Assembly: GCF_000799565.1 (NCBI RefSeq)
Contig: NZ_JUHB01000001.1
Location: 62,001 to 126,000 of the forward strand
Source: Cellulophaga sp. Hel_I_12
Lineage (GTDB): Bacteria; Bacteroidota; Bacteroidia; Flavobacteriales; Flavobacteriaceae
Length of the DNA stretch: 64,000 nt
Reading direction: 5' to 3'
Below the pieces are notes generated by a model. The model worked only from the letters and a program-made list of their open reading frames with translations. It did not search any database and was not told the origin of the DNA. Position numbers and translations under genes: made by a program. Each line of letters opens with the position of its first letter. Position 1 is the stretch's first letter. Below are positions 52,426 to 61,484 of this stretch, in pieces.

Positions 52426-53028
52426 ATGTTTTATTTTACTATTGATATTTTAGGAACTATTGCTTTTGCTATTTCAGGCGTTATGGTGGCCATGGATAAA
52501 CGATTAGATATGTTTGGTGTCTTTATCATTGCTTTCGTTACAGCCGTTGGTGGAGGTACTTTACGTGATGTGTTGGTAGGAAGTACACCCGTAATTTGGT
52601 TACAGGAAACCGTTTATTTGTTTACCATTATTGGCTCTGTGGTACTTGCTATTTTATTTAGAAATCAATTAAAGTACGTTCGTAGGTCCTTGTTTTTGTT
52701 TGACACCATCGGCATAGGATTATATACCATGGTGGGGATCCAAAAGGGAATTGCTTTTGGTTTGGCGCCTATAATGTGTATCGGTTTAGGAACTATAACA
52801 GCTAGTTTTGGAGGCGTTATCCGCGATATTTTGTGCAATGAAATTCCAGTTATTTTTAGAAAAGAAGTCTATGCAACGGCGTGTATTTTAGGCGGATTGG
52901 GGTATTTTGCCTTAAAACAAATTCCGATAGATGATGCCTTCCCATATATCGGAGGTATTATTATTGTTATCGGAATTCGTTTATTAGCCGTAAAATTTAA
53001 AATAACCTTACCGAGTATTTATAGGTAG
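52426..53028 (+). CDS. TRIC-type (UPF0126) cation channel family protein
   Basis: 200 residues, seven hydrophobic segments in two repeats. The paired signatures AVGGGTLRDVLVG and SFGGVIRDILCNEIP are the Gly-rich hinge motifs of bacterial TRIC channels (formerly UPF0126/YadS). Such proteins form trimeric monovalent-cation channels. Starts 7 bp after the RDD gene. Confidence 0.88.
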   Translation: MFYFTIDILGTIAFAISGVMVAMDKRLDMFGVFIIAFVTAVGGGTLRDVLVGSTPVIWLQETVYLFTIIGSVVLAILFRNQLKYVRRSLFLFDTIGIGLYTMVGIQKGIAFGLAPIMCIGLGTITASFGGVIRDILCNEIPVIFRKEVYATACILGGLGYFALKQIPIDDAFPYIGGIIIVIGIRLLAVKFKITLPSIYR

Positions 53029-53246
53029 TAGTCTAATGTCTAAAGTCAAATGTCGAAAGTAATAAAAGTTGCTAGTACTTAGAGGGTAGAGGGTAGTATT
53101 TGAGATATCTTTAAATTTCAAACTCGACTGCTGGATGGATAGTTTTTCAAATCAGAAAATCTTCAAATTGACTATATTGTTTGAATTTGCACTTGAACTT
53201 GAACTTTTTTTCATTAATTAATTTTCACATTGTTACATTAAACACA

Positions 53247-53278
53247 TTGGTACATTAAACAAGGTTTTGTAACTTTGC
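53247..53278 (+). promoter_or_regulatory. Bacteroidota-type promoter of lpd
   Basis: TTG at 53247-53249 (-33 element) and TAACTTTGC at 53270-53278 (-7 element, TAnnTTTG), spaced by 20 bp. The predicted start of transcription is near 53284, giving a leader of about 30 bases before the lpd ATG at 53313. This matches the sigma-ABfr consensus well. Confidence 0.7.
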
Positions 53279-53312
53279 AGCTTGAAATTAATACACCAAT
53301 AAAAATACATAT

Positions 53313-54704
53313 ATGAGCAATTTTGATATCATTGTTTTAGGAAGTGGTCCTGGGGGCTATGTGACTGCCATTAGAGCATCTCAATTAGGATTTAAAACCG
53401 CTATAATAGAGAAAGAATCTCTTGGAGGAGTTTGTTTAAACTGGGGTTGTATTCCGACTAAAGCATTATTAAAATCAGCTCAAGTTTTTAATTATTTACA
53501 GCATGCTGCAGATTACGGATTAAAAGTAGATAATGTTGATAAGGATTTTGACGCTGTAGTCAAAAGAAGCCGTGGTGTAGCCGATGGCATGAGTAAGGGA
53601 GTTCAGTTTTTAATGAAAAAAAACAAAATTGAAGTCATCAAAGGTTTCGGTACCTTAAAAGCTGGAAAAAAAGTCCAGGTTACCGATGCGGAAGGTAAGG
53701 TAACAGAATATAGCGCCAGTAATATAATCATTGCTACTGGAGCTCGTAGTAGAGAGTTGCCTAGTTTGCCACAAGATGGAAAAAAAATTATAGGCTATAG
53801 AAAAGCAATGACCTTAGAAAGTCAGCCAAAGAAATTAATTGTTGTAGGAAGTGGTGCGATCGGAATTGAATTTGCATATTTCTATAATGCGATGGGAACT
53901 GATGTTACCGTTGTGGAGTATTTGCCAAATATTGTTCCAATTGAAGATGAAGATATTTCAAAACAATTAGAACGTAGCTTTAAAAAAGCAGGCGTTAAGA
54001 TTATGACGTCTTCGGAAGTTACCAAAGTTGACACTTCTGGTGCTGGCGTAAAAGTCACAGTAAAAACGGCAAAAGGAGAAGAAATTTTAGAAGCCGATAT
54101 GGTGCTTTCAGCTGTCGGTATCAAAACAAATATTGAAAACATAGGTTTAGAGGATATTGGGATCATCACCGATAGAGATAAAATTTTAGTCAATGATTTT
54201 TACCAGACCAACATTCCTGGCTATTATGCCATTGGTGATGTAACGCCTGGACCAGCATTAGCGCATGTAGCTTCAGCAGAGGGAATTTTATGTGTTGAAA
54301 AATTAGCTAAAATGCATGTAGAGCCTTTAGATTACGGTAATATTCCAGGTTGTACGTATTGCAGTCCAGAAATAGCCTCTGTAGGTTTAACAGAAAAGCA
54401 AGCCATAGAAAAAGGATTCGACATTAAGGTGGGTAAGTTTCCATTCTCAGCAAGTGGAAAAGCGCAAGCTAGCGGAACTCCTGATGGCTTTGTAAAAGTA
54501 ATTTTCGACGCCAAGTATGGCGAATGGTTAGGTTGTCACATGATTGGCGCTGGTGTTACTGATATGATCGCTGAAGCGGTCGTAGCAAGAAAATTAGAAA
54601 CCACGGGCCATGAAATATTAAAAGCAATTCATCCGCATCCAACCATGAGTGAGGCTGTTATGGAGGCTGTTGCTGCAGCGTATGATGAAGTGATTCACTT
54701 ATAA
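53313..54704 (+). CDS. lpdA: Dihydrolipoyl dehydrogenase
   Basis: 463 residues. E3 subunit of the 2-oxoacid dehydrogenase complexes; reoxidises dihydrolipoamide with FAD and NAD. The FAD motif is VLGSGPGGYV, the redox disulfide GGVCLNWGCIPTKAL, the NAD motif VVGSGAIGIEFAY, and the C-terminal dimer motif HPHPTMSEAV with the catalytic His. Full length. It stands alone with its own promoter and terminator rather than in a pdh or sucAB operon. Confidence 0.95.
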   Translation: MSNFDIIVLGSGPGGYVTAIRASQLGFKTAIIEKESLGGVCLNWGCIPTKALLKSAQVFNYLQHAADYGLKVDNVDKDFDAVVKRSRGVADGMSKGVQFLMKKNKIEVIKGFGTLKAGKKVQVTDAEGKVTEYSASNIIIATGARSRELPSLPQDGKKIIGYRKAMTLESQPKKLIVVGSGAIGIEFAYFYNAMGTDVTVVEYLPNIVPIEDEDISKQLERSFKKAGVKIMTSSEVTKVDTSGAGVKVTVKTAKGEEILEADMVLSAVGIKTNIENIGLEDIGIITDRDKILVNDFYQTNIPGYYAIGDVTPGPALAHVASAEGILCVEKLAKMHVEPLDYGNIPGCTYCSPEIASVGLTEKQAIEKGFDIKVGKFPFSASGKAQASGTPDGFVKVIFDAKYGEWLGCHMIGAGVTDMIAEAVVARKLETTGHEILKAIHPHPTMSEAVMEAVAAAYDEVIHL

Positions 54705-54724
54705 AACATAAAGATGAAGAACAA

Positions 54725-54757
54725 AAAATGCTGTGTTTTTGACGCAGCATTTTTTTT
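54725..54757 (+). terminator. Rho-independent terminator of lpd
   Basis: AATGCTG and CAGCATT stem around TGTTTTTGACG, followed by eight T, about 20 bp after the lpd stop codon. Confidence 0.8.
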
Positions 54758-54874
54758 ACAAGAAAAATACCAAAGAACAAGCTGCTCCTTTTAATTTTTT
54801 TAAATAAAAGCTAGGTGATTCGAGTACATGGATTTAGAAAAGGCTAGGGACACAATTCAATATAATTTTAAATA

Positions 54875-55168
54875 ATGCTTAAAATATTTAGACTGACCGC
54901 CATCTTAGAAGGAATATCGTATCTACTACTTTTTGGTATAGGAATGCCTTTAAAATACCTCGCTAAAATTCCAGAGCCGAATATTTATATTGGGTATGCG
55001 CATGGCTTTCTCTTTATGGCTTATGTGGTTTTAGCTGCGCTATTTTGTTTGGAACAAAAATGGGGCCTAAAGCGTTTTGTGATCCTGTTTATTGCTTCAC
55101 TACTTCCCTTTGGTACTTTTTATATCGATAAAAAATATTTAAAGCCTTTAGCAGTAAGTGCTAATTAG
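54875..55168 (+). CDS. DUF3817 membrane protein
   Basis: 97 residues with three membrane helices. LRTLAILEG-type start (FRLTAILEGISYLLLFGIGM), KYLAKIPEP and GYAHGFLFMAYVVLAAL are the DUF3817 (YdzA-like) signature. Function unknown; it is often found alone in Flavobacteriaceae genomes. Confidence 0.87.
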   Translation: MLKIFRLTAILEGISYLLLFGIGMPLKYLAKIPEPNIYIGYAHGFLFMAYVVLAALFCLEQKWGLKRFVILFIASLLPFGTFYIDKKYLKPLAVSAN

Positions 55169-55294
55169 TTATCGGTTCTTCATTTAGTTTTGCCGGGAAA
55201 AGGTCGGTTAAAATTGTACTCGATACCTTTGCACTGACGGAGTCGAAGTGTACCTAAACTTGAGTCTATTTTATTAAAGCCTATAGCCTAAAGC

Positions 55295-55723
55295 CTAGGA
55301 CTTATAGCTATTTACAAAACTCTGTATCGCCAAGTCGTAACTCTGCAGTCCGAAGCCTAAAATAACGCCTTTTGCGACAGGAGAAATATAGGATCTATGT
55401 CTAAACTCTTCACGGCTGTAGGTATTTGAAATATGAACTTCAACCACTGGAGTACTTATAGCCTTTATGGCATCGGCAATGCCAATAGAGGTATGCGTAT
55501 AGGCCGCGGCATTGATGACTATGCCATCATAAGAAAAGCCAACCTCTTGCAATTTCCCGATTAATTCACCCTCAATATTAGATTGAAAATAGTCTAACTG
55601 CGAATTTTTAAAACGAAATTGTAATTCTGAAAAATAATCTTCAAAAGTCGTCGTGCCGTAGACTTCAGGTTCTCGCTTCCCTAACAAGTTTAAATTAGGG
55701 CCGTTTAAAATAAGTATTTTCAT
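55295..55723 (-). CDS. aroQ: Type II 3-dehydroquinate dehydratase
   Basis: 142 residues. Third step of the shikimate pathway. NGPNLNLLGKREPEVYG at the start, INAAAYTHTSIGIADAI in the middle (catalytic Tyr near 25 in PEVYG-type loop, Asn and His in the substrate loop), and EVHISNTYSREEFRHRS. Type II size and dodecamer signature are intact. In Flavobacteriaceae aroQ commonly lies near xerD, which here is 3 kb away. Confidence 0.95.
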   Translation of the reverse strand: MKILILNGPNLNLLGKREPEVYGTTTFEDYFSELQFRFKNSQLDYFQSNIEGELIGKLQEVGFSYDGIVINAAAYTHTSIGIADAIKAISTPVVEVHISNTYSREEFRHRSYISPVAKGVILGFGLQSYDLAIQSFVNSYKS

Positions 55724-55778
55724 ATCAGAGTCGTTTGCTATTTTATATCATGCGCTAGCATAGGGCTAAAATAGTTTA

Positions 55779-56654
55779 TTAATTAATTATTAAAATGGTC
55801 GTTAATTCTCCTTTTTTTAAATTACTCAGCAAATCTATATTTTTAAAACCATCGTAAACCTCAATTTTTGCTGTATTGGGTGCAATTGCTCCTAAATTTT
55901 CAGCTCTAATTTTTAAAATGTTTTCACCTTTCATCAAGTTAAGCGAAATACTTTTTTTCTCTTTTGATATCACATGACTATTTAATAGGCTTTCGTCATT
56001 AAAAAATATTGAAATTTTATCACCATCCAGCTTTCCTGCGTCCCAAATATGCAATTTTATAATGCTACTTTTGGTAAAAAGTGTCGTAGTTTCTGAGGCT
56101 TTTAAAACATTTAAGCCGCTCAAAGTCAGAGTTTTAGAAACACTTATGTTTTCTTTGATACTATCATTTATTTTTTTTGATTTTTGAATTTTCTTATCCG
56201 CTATTTCTGCTATTTTTTCAATCTGATCAAAATTCTTAAGCTTTATTTCACCATCAATACAGGAAACACCATCACTGTATTTTCCAAAAAATGGACCTTC
56301 AAGCCTATCTTGTCCTGTTATTTTTTTTAATGTACCCTTAAAATGTACATAACAGAAATCAAACATTTTGACATCAGATTTGGTGTACTCTACGCCTTCT
56401 TCCTTAAAAAAGATTGAATTATCTGTTGGGTCATACTTACCTACTAGGTACGATTTCGTTTCATGGGCTCCACCCATATTTGTTACCGAATAGCCCTTTA
56501 ATGAATTATCCTTCATGATTTCAAAATTAAGGCGATAGGAGATAAACGAACTATCATTTAATTTTAAAACACCCAGATATTCTTGTTGATTTTGCGCATT
56601 GGCAGACAGTAAAAAAAGTAAAATAAAAATAAATGTTAAACTTATTCTTGGCAT
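55779..56654 (-). CDS. Exported protein with putative C-terminal carbohydrate-binding-like domain
   Basis: 291 residues; signal peptide to about 20 (SANAQ). An N-terminal lipocalin-like beta domain (EYLGVLKLNDSSFISYRLNF, EIMKDNSLKGYSVTNM) is followed by a Lys-rich helical linker (about 145-165) and a small beta domain (IIKLHIWDAGKLDGDKISIF, LMKGENILKIRAENLGA) resembling those attached to secreted Bacteroidota proteins. No enzyme motif. A single gene with no close neighbours in its direction other than aroQ. Confidence 0.65.
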   Translation of the reverse strand: MPRISLTFIFILLFLLSANAQNQQEYLGVLKLNDSSFISYRLNFEIMKDNSLKGYSVTNMGGAHETKSYLVGKYDPTDNSIFFKEEGVEYTKSDVKMFDFCYVHFKGTLKKITGQDRLEGPFFGKYSDGVSCIDGEIKLKNFDQIEKIAEIADKKIQKSKKINDSIKENISVSKTLTLSGLNVLKASETTTLFTKSSIIKLHIWDAGKLDGDKISIFFNDESLLNSHVISKEKKSISLNLMKGENILKIRAENLGAIAPNTAKIEVYDGFKNIDLLSNLKKGELTTILIIN

Positions 56655-56696
56655 TTTTATTTTTATATTTGAGTGTAACCAAAAATATAATTTATT

Positions 56697-57032
56697 ATGA
56701 ACTTAAGACTTTTTTTACCTCTTTTATTCGTTATTTTTTCTTTCACATCCGTTAGCGCCTCTTTTCCTGTAAAGAGAGCTGCTGCTACGCATCAAAATAC
56801 TACGATAAGTGAAGATTCAAAAGCAGACCTTTATACCCCTGCTGCGGCTGCTGCAGGTTATGATAAATGGGTAGCTGTTGCTTTTTGGTTTTTCTTAGGT
56901 GTTTTTGCTGCGCATAGATGGTACGCTAAAAAACCAACAGGTTGGAATATTTTATATATTTTAACTTTAGGAGGTCTTGGAGTTTGGGCTATTGTGGATC
57001 TCATAAATATCTTGACCGATAACTTTAACTAA
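56697..57032 (+). CDS. TM2 domain protein
   Basis: 111 residues. Signal peptide (1-22), a Thr/Ser-rich linker, and the TM2 domain: WVAVAFWFFLGVFAAHRWYA, then GWNILYILTLGGLGVWAIVDLINI, the two-helix hairpin with the conserved HRWY and WAIVDL motifs. Function unknown. Followed by a strong bidirectional terminator. Confidence 0.9.
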   Translation: MNLRLFLPLLFVIFSFTSVSASFPVKRAAATHQNTTISEDSKADLYTPAAAAAGYDKWVAVAFWFFLGVFAAHRWYAKKPTGWNILYILTLGGLGVWAIVDLINILTDNFN

Positions 57033-57050
57033 GCAACGCTGTTTTACAGA

Positions 57051-57079
57051 AAAAAGCCGAGACGATCTCTCGGCTTTTT
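57051..57079. terminator. Bidirectional rho-independent terminator
   Basis: AAAAAGCCGAGA and TCTCGGCTTTTT form a 12-bp stem around CGATC, 18 bp after the TM2 stop codon. The A- and T-runs serve both strands, the minus-strand gene starting 60 bp on ends in the opposite direction. Confidence 0.9.
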
Positions 57080-57138
57080 GGCTTAAACATAAGTGAGTTC
57101 TAAGCACTGCATTTTTTATGCTTAGTACAAGTAACGAT

Positions 57139-57600
57139 TTAATTTATAACGTATCGAATACCAATACCAAACCGTGCGGCTTGAAAACCGCCATCCTCTG
57201 AAATTAAAAGATCAGGGCGCCAATCAAAGGAAAAGTTAAGTGGAATAGTTTCAATTTTATAATCTAAACCCACATTGGGTCTAGCACTAAACGTGGTACC
57301 CCCACCTATAAAATTAAATGAAGGGCCAGCACCGGCAAACCATCGTAAGCCATTCGTGGATGCAATTCTACCATGGTACTGGTACAATAAAGTGACTCCT
57401 GTAATGCCACTGCCAAAAACCACCTCGGCTAAGGCCGCTTGGTTTTGTTTAAAAAAATACTTGGCACTTGGGCCAACAAGGGTTTCTCCTGTCCCAAAAT
57501 CTATTCCTAATCCAACCGACGTTCTGTAATTCGTTTGACCATGAACTTTAGTTAGGCCAAGAGCCAAAAGTGTCATTGTAATAAGTGCTATGTTTTTCAT
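57139..57600 (-). CDS. Small outer-membrane beta-barrel protein
   Basis: 153 residues with a signal peptide (to 21, KVHGQ). The mature part alternates strands of a small OmpW/OmpX-like barrel (YRTSVGLGIDFGTGET, FAGAGPSFNFIGGGT, IPLNFSFDWRPDL) and ends FGIGIRYVIN, an aromatic/hydrophobic end suited to BAM recognition. Function unknown. Confidence 0.75.
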   Translation of the reverse strand: MKNIALITMTLLALGLTKVHGQTNYRTSVGLGIDFGTGETLVGPSAKYFFKQNQAALAEVVFGSGITGVTLLYQYHGRIASTNGLRWFAGAGPSFNFIGGGTTFSARPNVGLDYKIETIPLNFSFDWRPDLLISEDGGFQAARFGIGIRYVIN

Positions 57601-57799
57601 GTAAACTGTTTTAAATTTTTAAAATCATCAGAAGTAAACTAAAAACCAAAGCTACTTTTTTTATAGAAAACTACACCATAAATATACGTAGGTTTAAACA
57701 AAACAGCTTCATTATGGGGAGGTATTCCCTAAGCCTAAAACATATTTTTTAGGAGTGCTTGGGTCTGAGTATTGGCTTATAGGCTGTTCATACCAACAA

Positions 57800-57827
57800 A
57801 AAAGGGAAGCGCAATAGCTTCCCTTTT
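57800..57827 (-). terminator. Rho-independent terminator of the 170-residue barrel gene
   Basis: AAAAGGGAAGC and GCTTCCCTTTT form an 11-bp stem around GCAATA, about 22 bp beyond the stop codon of the gene at 57850-58362, read on the minus strand. Confidence 0.85.
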
Positions 57828-57849
57828 CAAAATAAATACATCATATACC

Positions 57850-58362
57850 TTAAAAATGTAGCGCAAAACCAATATTGAATTGCAAGCTACTTTCAGCGAT
57901 TTGATCGTCTAAAGAAAAATTATAACGTAAGCCTGGCTCAATACTTACATTTTGACCTAAAAAGATAGCATAACCTCCTTGTAAACCAAGAAAACTAGGG
58001 TTGTCATCAATACCATCAATACTAGCTCCTGTAAAATCAACCTGAACAGGTATCATGCTTGAGATATAGTATTTAGCTCCAATTTTGTAGTTAAATATTT
58101 GAAAACCAGCATCCGCGTAACCTAAACCTACTTTTATAGCTAAATCATCCGCTACAAAGTAACCTCCTTCGGCTCCAATAGACCAAATTGTGTTGCCATC
58201 AACAGACTGTAATGCAAAGGAGGTGTTTCCACCACCAACAGGACCAAAGCCTGTATTGGCTTCAATTAACCAGCTACCCTTATCTGTTTGTCCGGCTTCA
58301 TCCTGTGCTTGAACACCAAAACTAACGAATGCAAAAGCGGCAATCAATAAAACTTTTTTCAT
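57850..58362 (-). CDS. Outer-membrane beta-barrel protein
   Basis: 170 residues. Signal peptide to 19 (GVQAQ). Strands of an eight-stranded barrel: SWLIEANTGFGPVGGG, LAIKVGLGYADAGFQIF, PVQVDFTGASIDG, NVSIEPGLRYNFSL; C-terminal SSLQFNIGFALHF ends in Phe, the BAM signal. Member of the PorT/OmpA-barrel-like family. Probably abundant, as it has its own strong terminator. Confidence 0.82.
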   Translation of the reverse strand: MKKVLLIAAFAFVSFGVQAQDEAGQTDKGSWLIEANTGFGPVGGGNTSFALQSVDGNTIWSIGAEGGYFVADDLAIKVGLGYADAGFQIFNYKIGAKYYISSMIPVQVDFTGASIDGIDDNPSFLGLQGGYAIFLGQNVSIEPGLRYNFSLDDQIAESSLQFNIGFALHF

Positions 58363-58510
58363 AATTTTTTAAATTTATTTATGTTTAAGGGGCAAATATA
58401 AATTTGACTTTATTTTTTTTAAACAAATAGTTGTATACCGATGGGAAAATGTGGTGAACTAAATATTATTTAAGGTATCGATTCTTAATTTCTATGGTTT
58501 AAGGATGGAG

Positions 58511-58537
58511 TTGTATGGCGCTGGTGTAGTATCTTTA
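58511..58537 (+). promoter_or_regulatory. Putative promoter giving near-leaderless xerD mRNA
   Basis: TTG at 58511-58513 and TATCTTTA at 58530-58537 resemble the -33/-7 elements of Bacteroidota promoters. The start codon is at 58542, so a transcript would begin almost at the ATG. Confidence 0.4.
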
Positions 58538-58541
58538 TGCT

Positions 58542-59438
58542 ATGAACTGGACTCAAGCTATTAATGATTATCAAAACTATTTAAAGATAGAAAGGGGTTT
58601 GTCTAAAAACTCTATAGCGAATTACTCCTTGGATGTTGAAAAACTAAAGTTGTTTTTAGAAACTAATGCCATAAAGGTTGCGCCAATAAACATAGATAAA
58701 GACCTGCTGCAACAGTTTGTTTACACTATAGCTAAAGAAGTAAATCCCCGTTCACAAGCTCGAATTATTTCAGGTTTAAAAAGTTTTTTTAATTATTTGT
58801 TGTTTGAAGGATATCGAAATGATAATCCTTTAGAATTAATTGAAGCGCCTAAAATTGGCCGAAAACTACCAGATACCTTATCAGAACAAGAAATTAACGC
58901 GCTTATTGCAGCTATTGATCTGTCTAAACCAGAAGGAGAACGAAACAGAGCCATTTTAGAAACCTTATACGGCTGTGGATTACGCGTTTCGGAATTGGTC
59001 GAGTTAAAAATATCGGACTTATTTTTTGAAGAAGATTTTATTAAAGTAACTGGTAAGGGCAATAAGCAACGATTTGTACCAATCAGCGACCTCAATAAAA
59101 AATATATTACAAGGTATAAAAATCAACTTCGAGTATTGTTAAAGATACAAAAGGGTCATGAGGATGTTTTATTCTTAAATAGAAGAGGTAAAAAACTTAC
59201 CCGAGCTATGATTTTTACCATTATAAAGCAGTTGGCTGAAAAAATTGAGCTCAACAAAACCATTAGCCCCCATACTTTTCGGCATTCCTTTGCGACACAT
59301 TTACTTCAAAATGGCGCTGATTTAAGAGCTATTCAACAAATGTTAGGACACGAAAGTATTACCACCACCGAAGTGTATATGCATGTAGACCGAACACATT
59401 TGGCAGAGGTGTTAACAAAATACCATCCAAGAAGTTAG
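58542..59438 (+). CDS. xerD: Tyrosine recombinase XerD
   Basis: 298 residues, normal Xer length. Core-binding domain 1-95, catalytic residues Arg148 (YGCGLRVSEL), Lys172 (GKGNKQR), His244 and Arg247 (SPHTFRHSFATHL), His270 (MLGHESITTTEVY) and Tyr279. Resolves chromosome dimers at dif with XerC or as a pair of related proteins in Bacteroidota. It lacks the 100-residue N-terminal extension of the array integrase at 9034-10161, which makes the two easy to tell apart. Confidence 0.93.
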   Translation: MNWTQAINDYQNYLKIERGLSKNSIANYSLDVEKLKLFLETNAIKVAPINIDKDLLQQFVYTIAKEVNPRSQARIISGLKSFFNYLLFEGYRNDNPLELIEAPKIGRKLPDTLSEQEINALIAAIDLSKPEGERNRAILETLYGCGLRVSELVELKISDLFFEEDFIKVTGKGNKQRFVPISDLNKKYITRYKNQLRVLLKIQKGHEDVLFLNRRGKKLTRAMIFTIIKQLAEKIELNKTISPHTFRHSFATHLLQNGADLRAIQQMLGHESITTTEVYMHVDRTHLAEVLTKYHPRS

Positions 59439-59542
59439 AGGGCTATAAGCTAAAAAAAAGATGCTTTTAGTAAGGTATTCCTGAATAAAAAAAAATAATT
59501 TTGATCATAAGGAAAAAAAGCGTTTGGCGTAATTCGTGTGCC

Positions 59543-60841
59543 CTATCTAAAACGGGAATAATCTCTTTTGTAAGGCCTAATAATTAAACGGGCCTCTCTG
59601 TCAAAACGAATATAGTTATATACCCAATTAATAAAAACTATCATCCTGTTTCTGAATCCGATTAAAAAGAAAAGGTGCACAAACGTCCAAACGTACCAAG
59701 CAAAAATACCTTGAAATTTATAGTGCTTTAAATCAACCACCGCTTTATTTCTACCTACGGTGGCCATACTTCCTTTATCTTTATAGTGAAAAGGTTTTAA
59801 TGGTTTTTGCGCTAATAAACGCACTAAATTTTGACCTAAATTTCGACCCTGTTGCATGGCAGGTTGCGCCATCATAGGGTGTCCCGAGGGATACGCTTCT
59901 AAAGCCATTGCTGCAATATCACCAATGGCAAATATGTTTTTATGGCCTAAGACTTGGTTAAACTCGTTGACGCGGATTCGTTTACTTTTTGTACGTATCT
60001 CTTCAGCATCTAAGCCTTTTATTACCGTCCCCTGAACGCCAGCAGCCCAAATAAAGGTAGCCGCCTCAAAACGAAGTTCAGTTGCAGTACTGACGATCTT
60101 CCCGTCATACGATTTTACACGGGTGTTTTTCCATATTTGAACCCCTAAAGCTTCTAAAAAATCTTCTGCTTTTTGCGAGGCCTTTTCGCTCATTTCTTTC
60201 AAAATACGATCTCCCGATTGTATTAAATTTATTTGTACTCTTCGGGTATCTAAATCTGGATAATCTTTTGGGAGAATGCCTTTTTTTATTTCAGCTAATG
60301 CCCCTGCTAATTCTACTCCTGTCGGGCCACCGCCTACGATTACAAAATTCATTAGCGCATCGCGTTGATGTAAATCATCCGTGAGTAAGGCTTGTTCAAA
60401 ATTCTCTAAAATGAGACTTCGAAGATTTAAAGATTCTGGAATAGACTTCATGACCATCCCGTATTTTTCAATTTCGCTATTGCCAAAAAAATTAGTTTCG
60501 GACCCGGTGGCCAATACCAAATAATCGTAATCAATAGTGCCGATAGAACTAATTAAAGTATTAGTTTCGGGTAGTATTTGTTCTACATTAGCCAAACGAA
60601 AATAAAAATTTGGATATTCTTTTAATATTTTCCGAATGGGGTAGGCAATAGAATCTGGTTCTAGACCACCCGTAGAAACTTGATATAGTAAAGGTTGAAA
60701 GGTATGGTAGTTATTTTTATCTATTAAAAGTACTTGCACCTCTTTTTTACTCAGTTCTTTGGCCAGAGAAATACCAGCAAAACCGCCGCCTATAATAATA
60801 ATTCTAGGATAATTACTTTTGGGAATATTCAATGCGCTCAT
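59543..60841 (-). CDS. ndh: NADH:quinone oxidoreductase type II (NDH-2)
   Basis: 432 residues from the ATG at 60839-60841 (MSALNIPKSNYPRI); a longer frame is possible but carries no conserved residues. FAD motif RIIIIGGGFAGISLAKELS, YHTFQPLLYQVSTGGL, the NAD motif FVIVGGGPTGVELAGALAE, and TFIWAAGVQG and FAIGDIAAM follow NDH-2. A C-terminal amphipathic/hydrophobic stretch (FQGIFAWYVWTFVHLFFLIG) anchors it to the membrane. Transfers electrons from NADH to menaquinone without pumping protons. Confidence 0.92.
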   Translation of the reverse strand: MSALNIPKSNYPRIIIIGGGFAGISLAKELSKKEVQVLLIDKNNYHTFQPLLYQVSTGGLEPDSIAYPIRKILKEYPNFYFRLANVEQILPETNTLISSIGTIDYDYLVLATGSETNFFGNSEIEKYGMVMKSIPESLNLRSLILENFEQALLTDDLHQRDALMNFVIVGGGPTGVELAGALAEIKKGILPKDYPDLDTRRVQINLIQSGDRILKEMSEKASQKAEDFLEALGVQIWKNTRVKSYDGKIVSTATELRFEAATFIWAAGVQGTVIKGLDAEEIRTKSKRIRVNEFNQVLGHKNIFAIGDIAAMALEAYPSGHPMMAQPAMQQGRNLGQNLVRLLAQKPLKPFHYKDKGSMATVGRNKAVVDLKHYKFQGIFAWYVWTFVHLFFLIGFRNRMIVFINWVYNYIRFDREARLIIRPYKRDYSRFR

Positions 60842-60984
60842 CGAGGTAAAAATAAGCAAATGCAGATAGCTTTCATACAAGAAAATAGTATTTTTAAGGA
60901 TTTATACCTCTTTTAAAAAAAATATAAAGTAAGTTGTAACAAAATGACAAGCTATACTACTAATAACACGTAACCTACCAAAGT

Positions 60985-61479
60985 TTGAGTAAAGAATTAG
61001 AACATGCCTTTGTGACTGAACTGGAGAGCAATCAGAATATTGTTCACAAAGTTTGTACACTCTATACGAATGATCAGGATGCGCATAATGACTTATTTCA
61101 AGAGATTACTATTCAACTGTGGAAAGCATATCCAAAGTTTAGAGGAGACTCAAAATTTAGTACTTGGATGTATCGTGTAGCCTTAAATACGGCAATTACT
61201 TTATACCGAAAATCTAAAAAGAGAGTCAAAACTTTAAATGATGACACCATCTTTTTTAAAATAAAAGCAGATGAGTATGACCCTACTGAGGAGCAACAAT
61301 TAGCTCTTATGTATAAAGCTGTAAAGCAATTGAACGATATTGATAAAGCACTTGTTTTTTTGTTTTTGGAAGATAAAAATTATAGTGAAATTTCTGAAAC
61401 CTTAGGTATTTCGGAAGTAAATGCAAGAGTTAAAATGAACCGAATAAAGAATAAATTAAGAACCATATTAAATCCATAG
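60985..61479 (+). CDS. ECF-type RNA polymerase sigma factor
   Basis: 164 residues from a TTG start (no ATG in a suitable place). Region 2 is DLFQEITIQLWKAYPKFRGD and STWMYRVALNTAI, region 4 YSEISETLGISEVNARVKMN. The LWKAYPKFRGDSKFSTW form is the common RpoE-like class of Flavobacteriaceae that is followed by a two-helix membrane protein, as here after 5 bp. Confidence 0.9.
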   Translation: MSKELEHAFVTELESNQNIVHKVCTLYTNDQDAHNDLFQEITIQLWKAYPKFRGDSKFSTWMYRVALNTAITLYRKSKKRVKTLNDDTIFFKIKADEYDPTEEQQLALMYKAVKQLNDIDKALVFLFLEDKNYSEISETLGISEVNARVKMNRIKNKLRTILNP

Positions 61480-61484
61480 GAGGT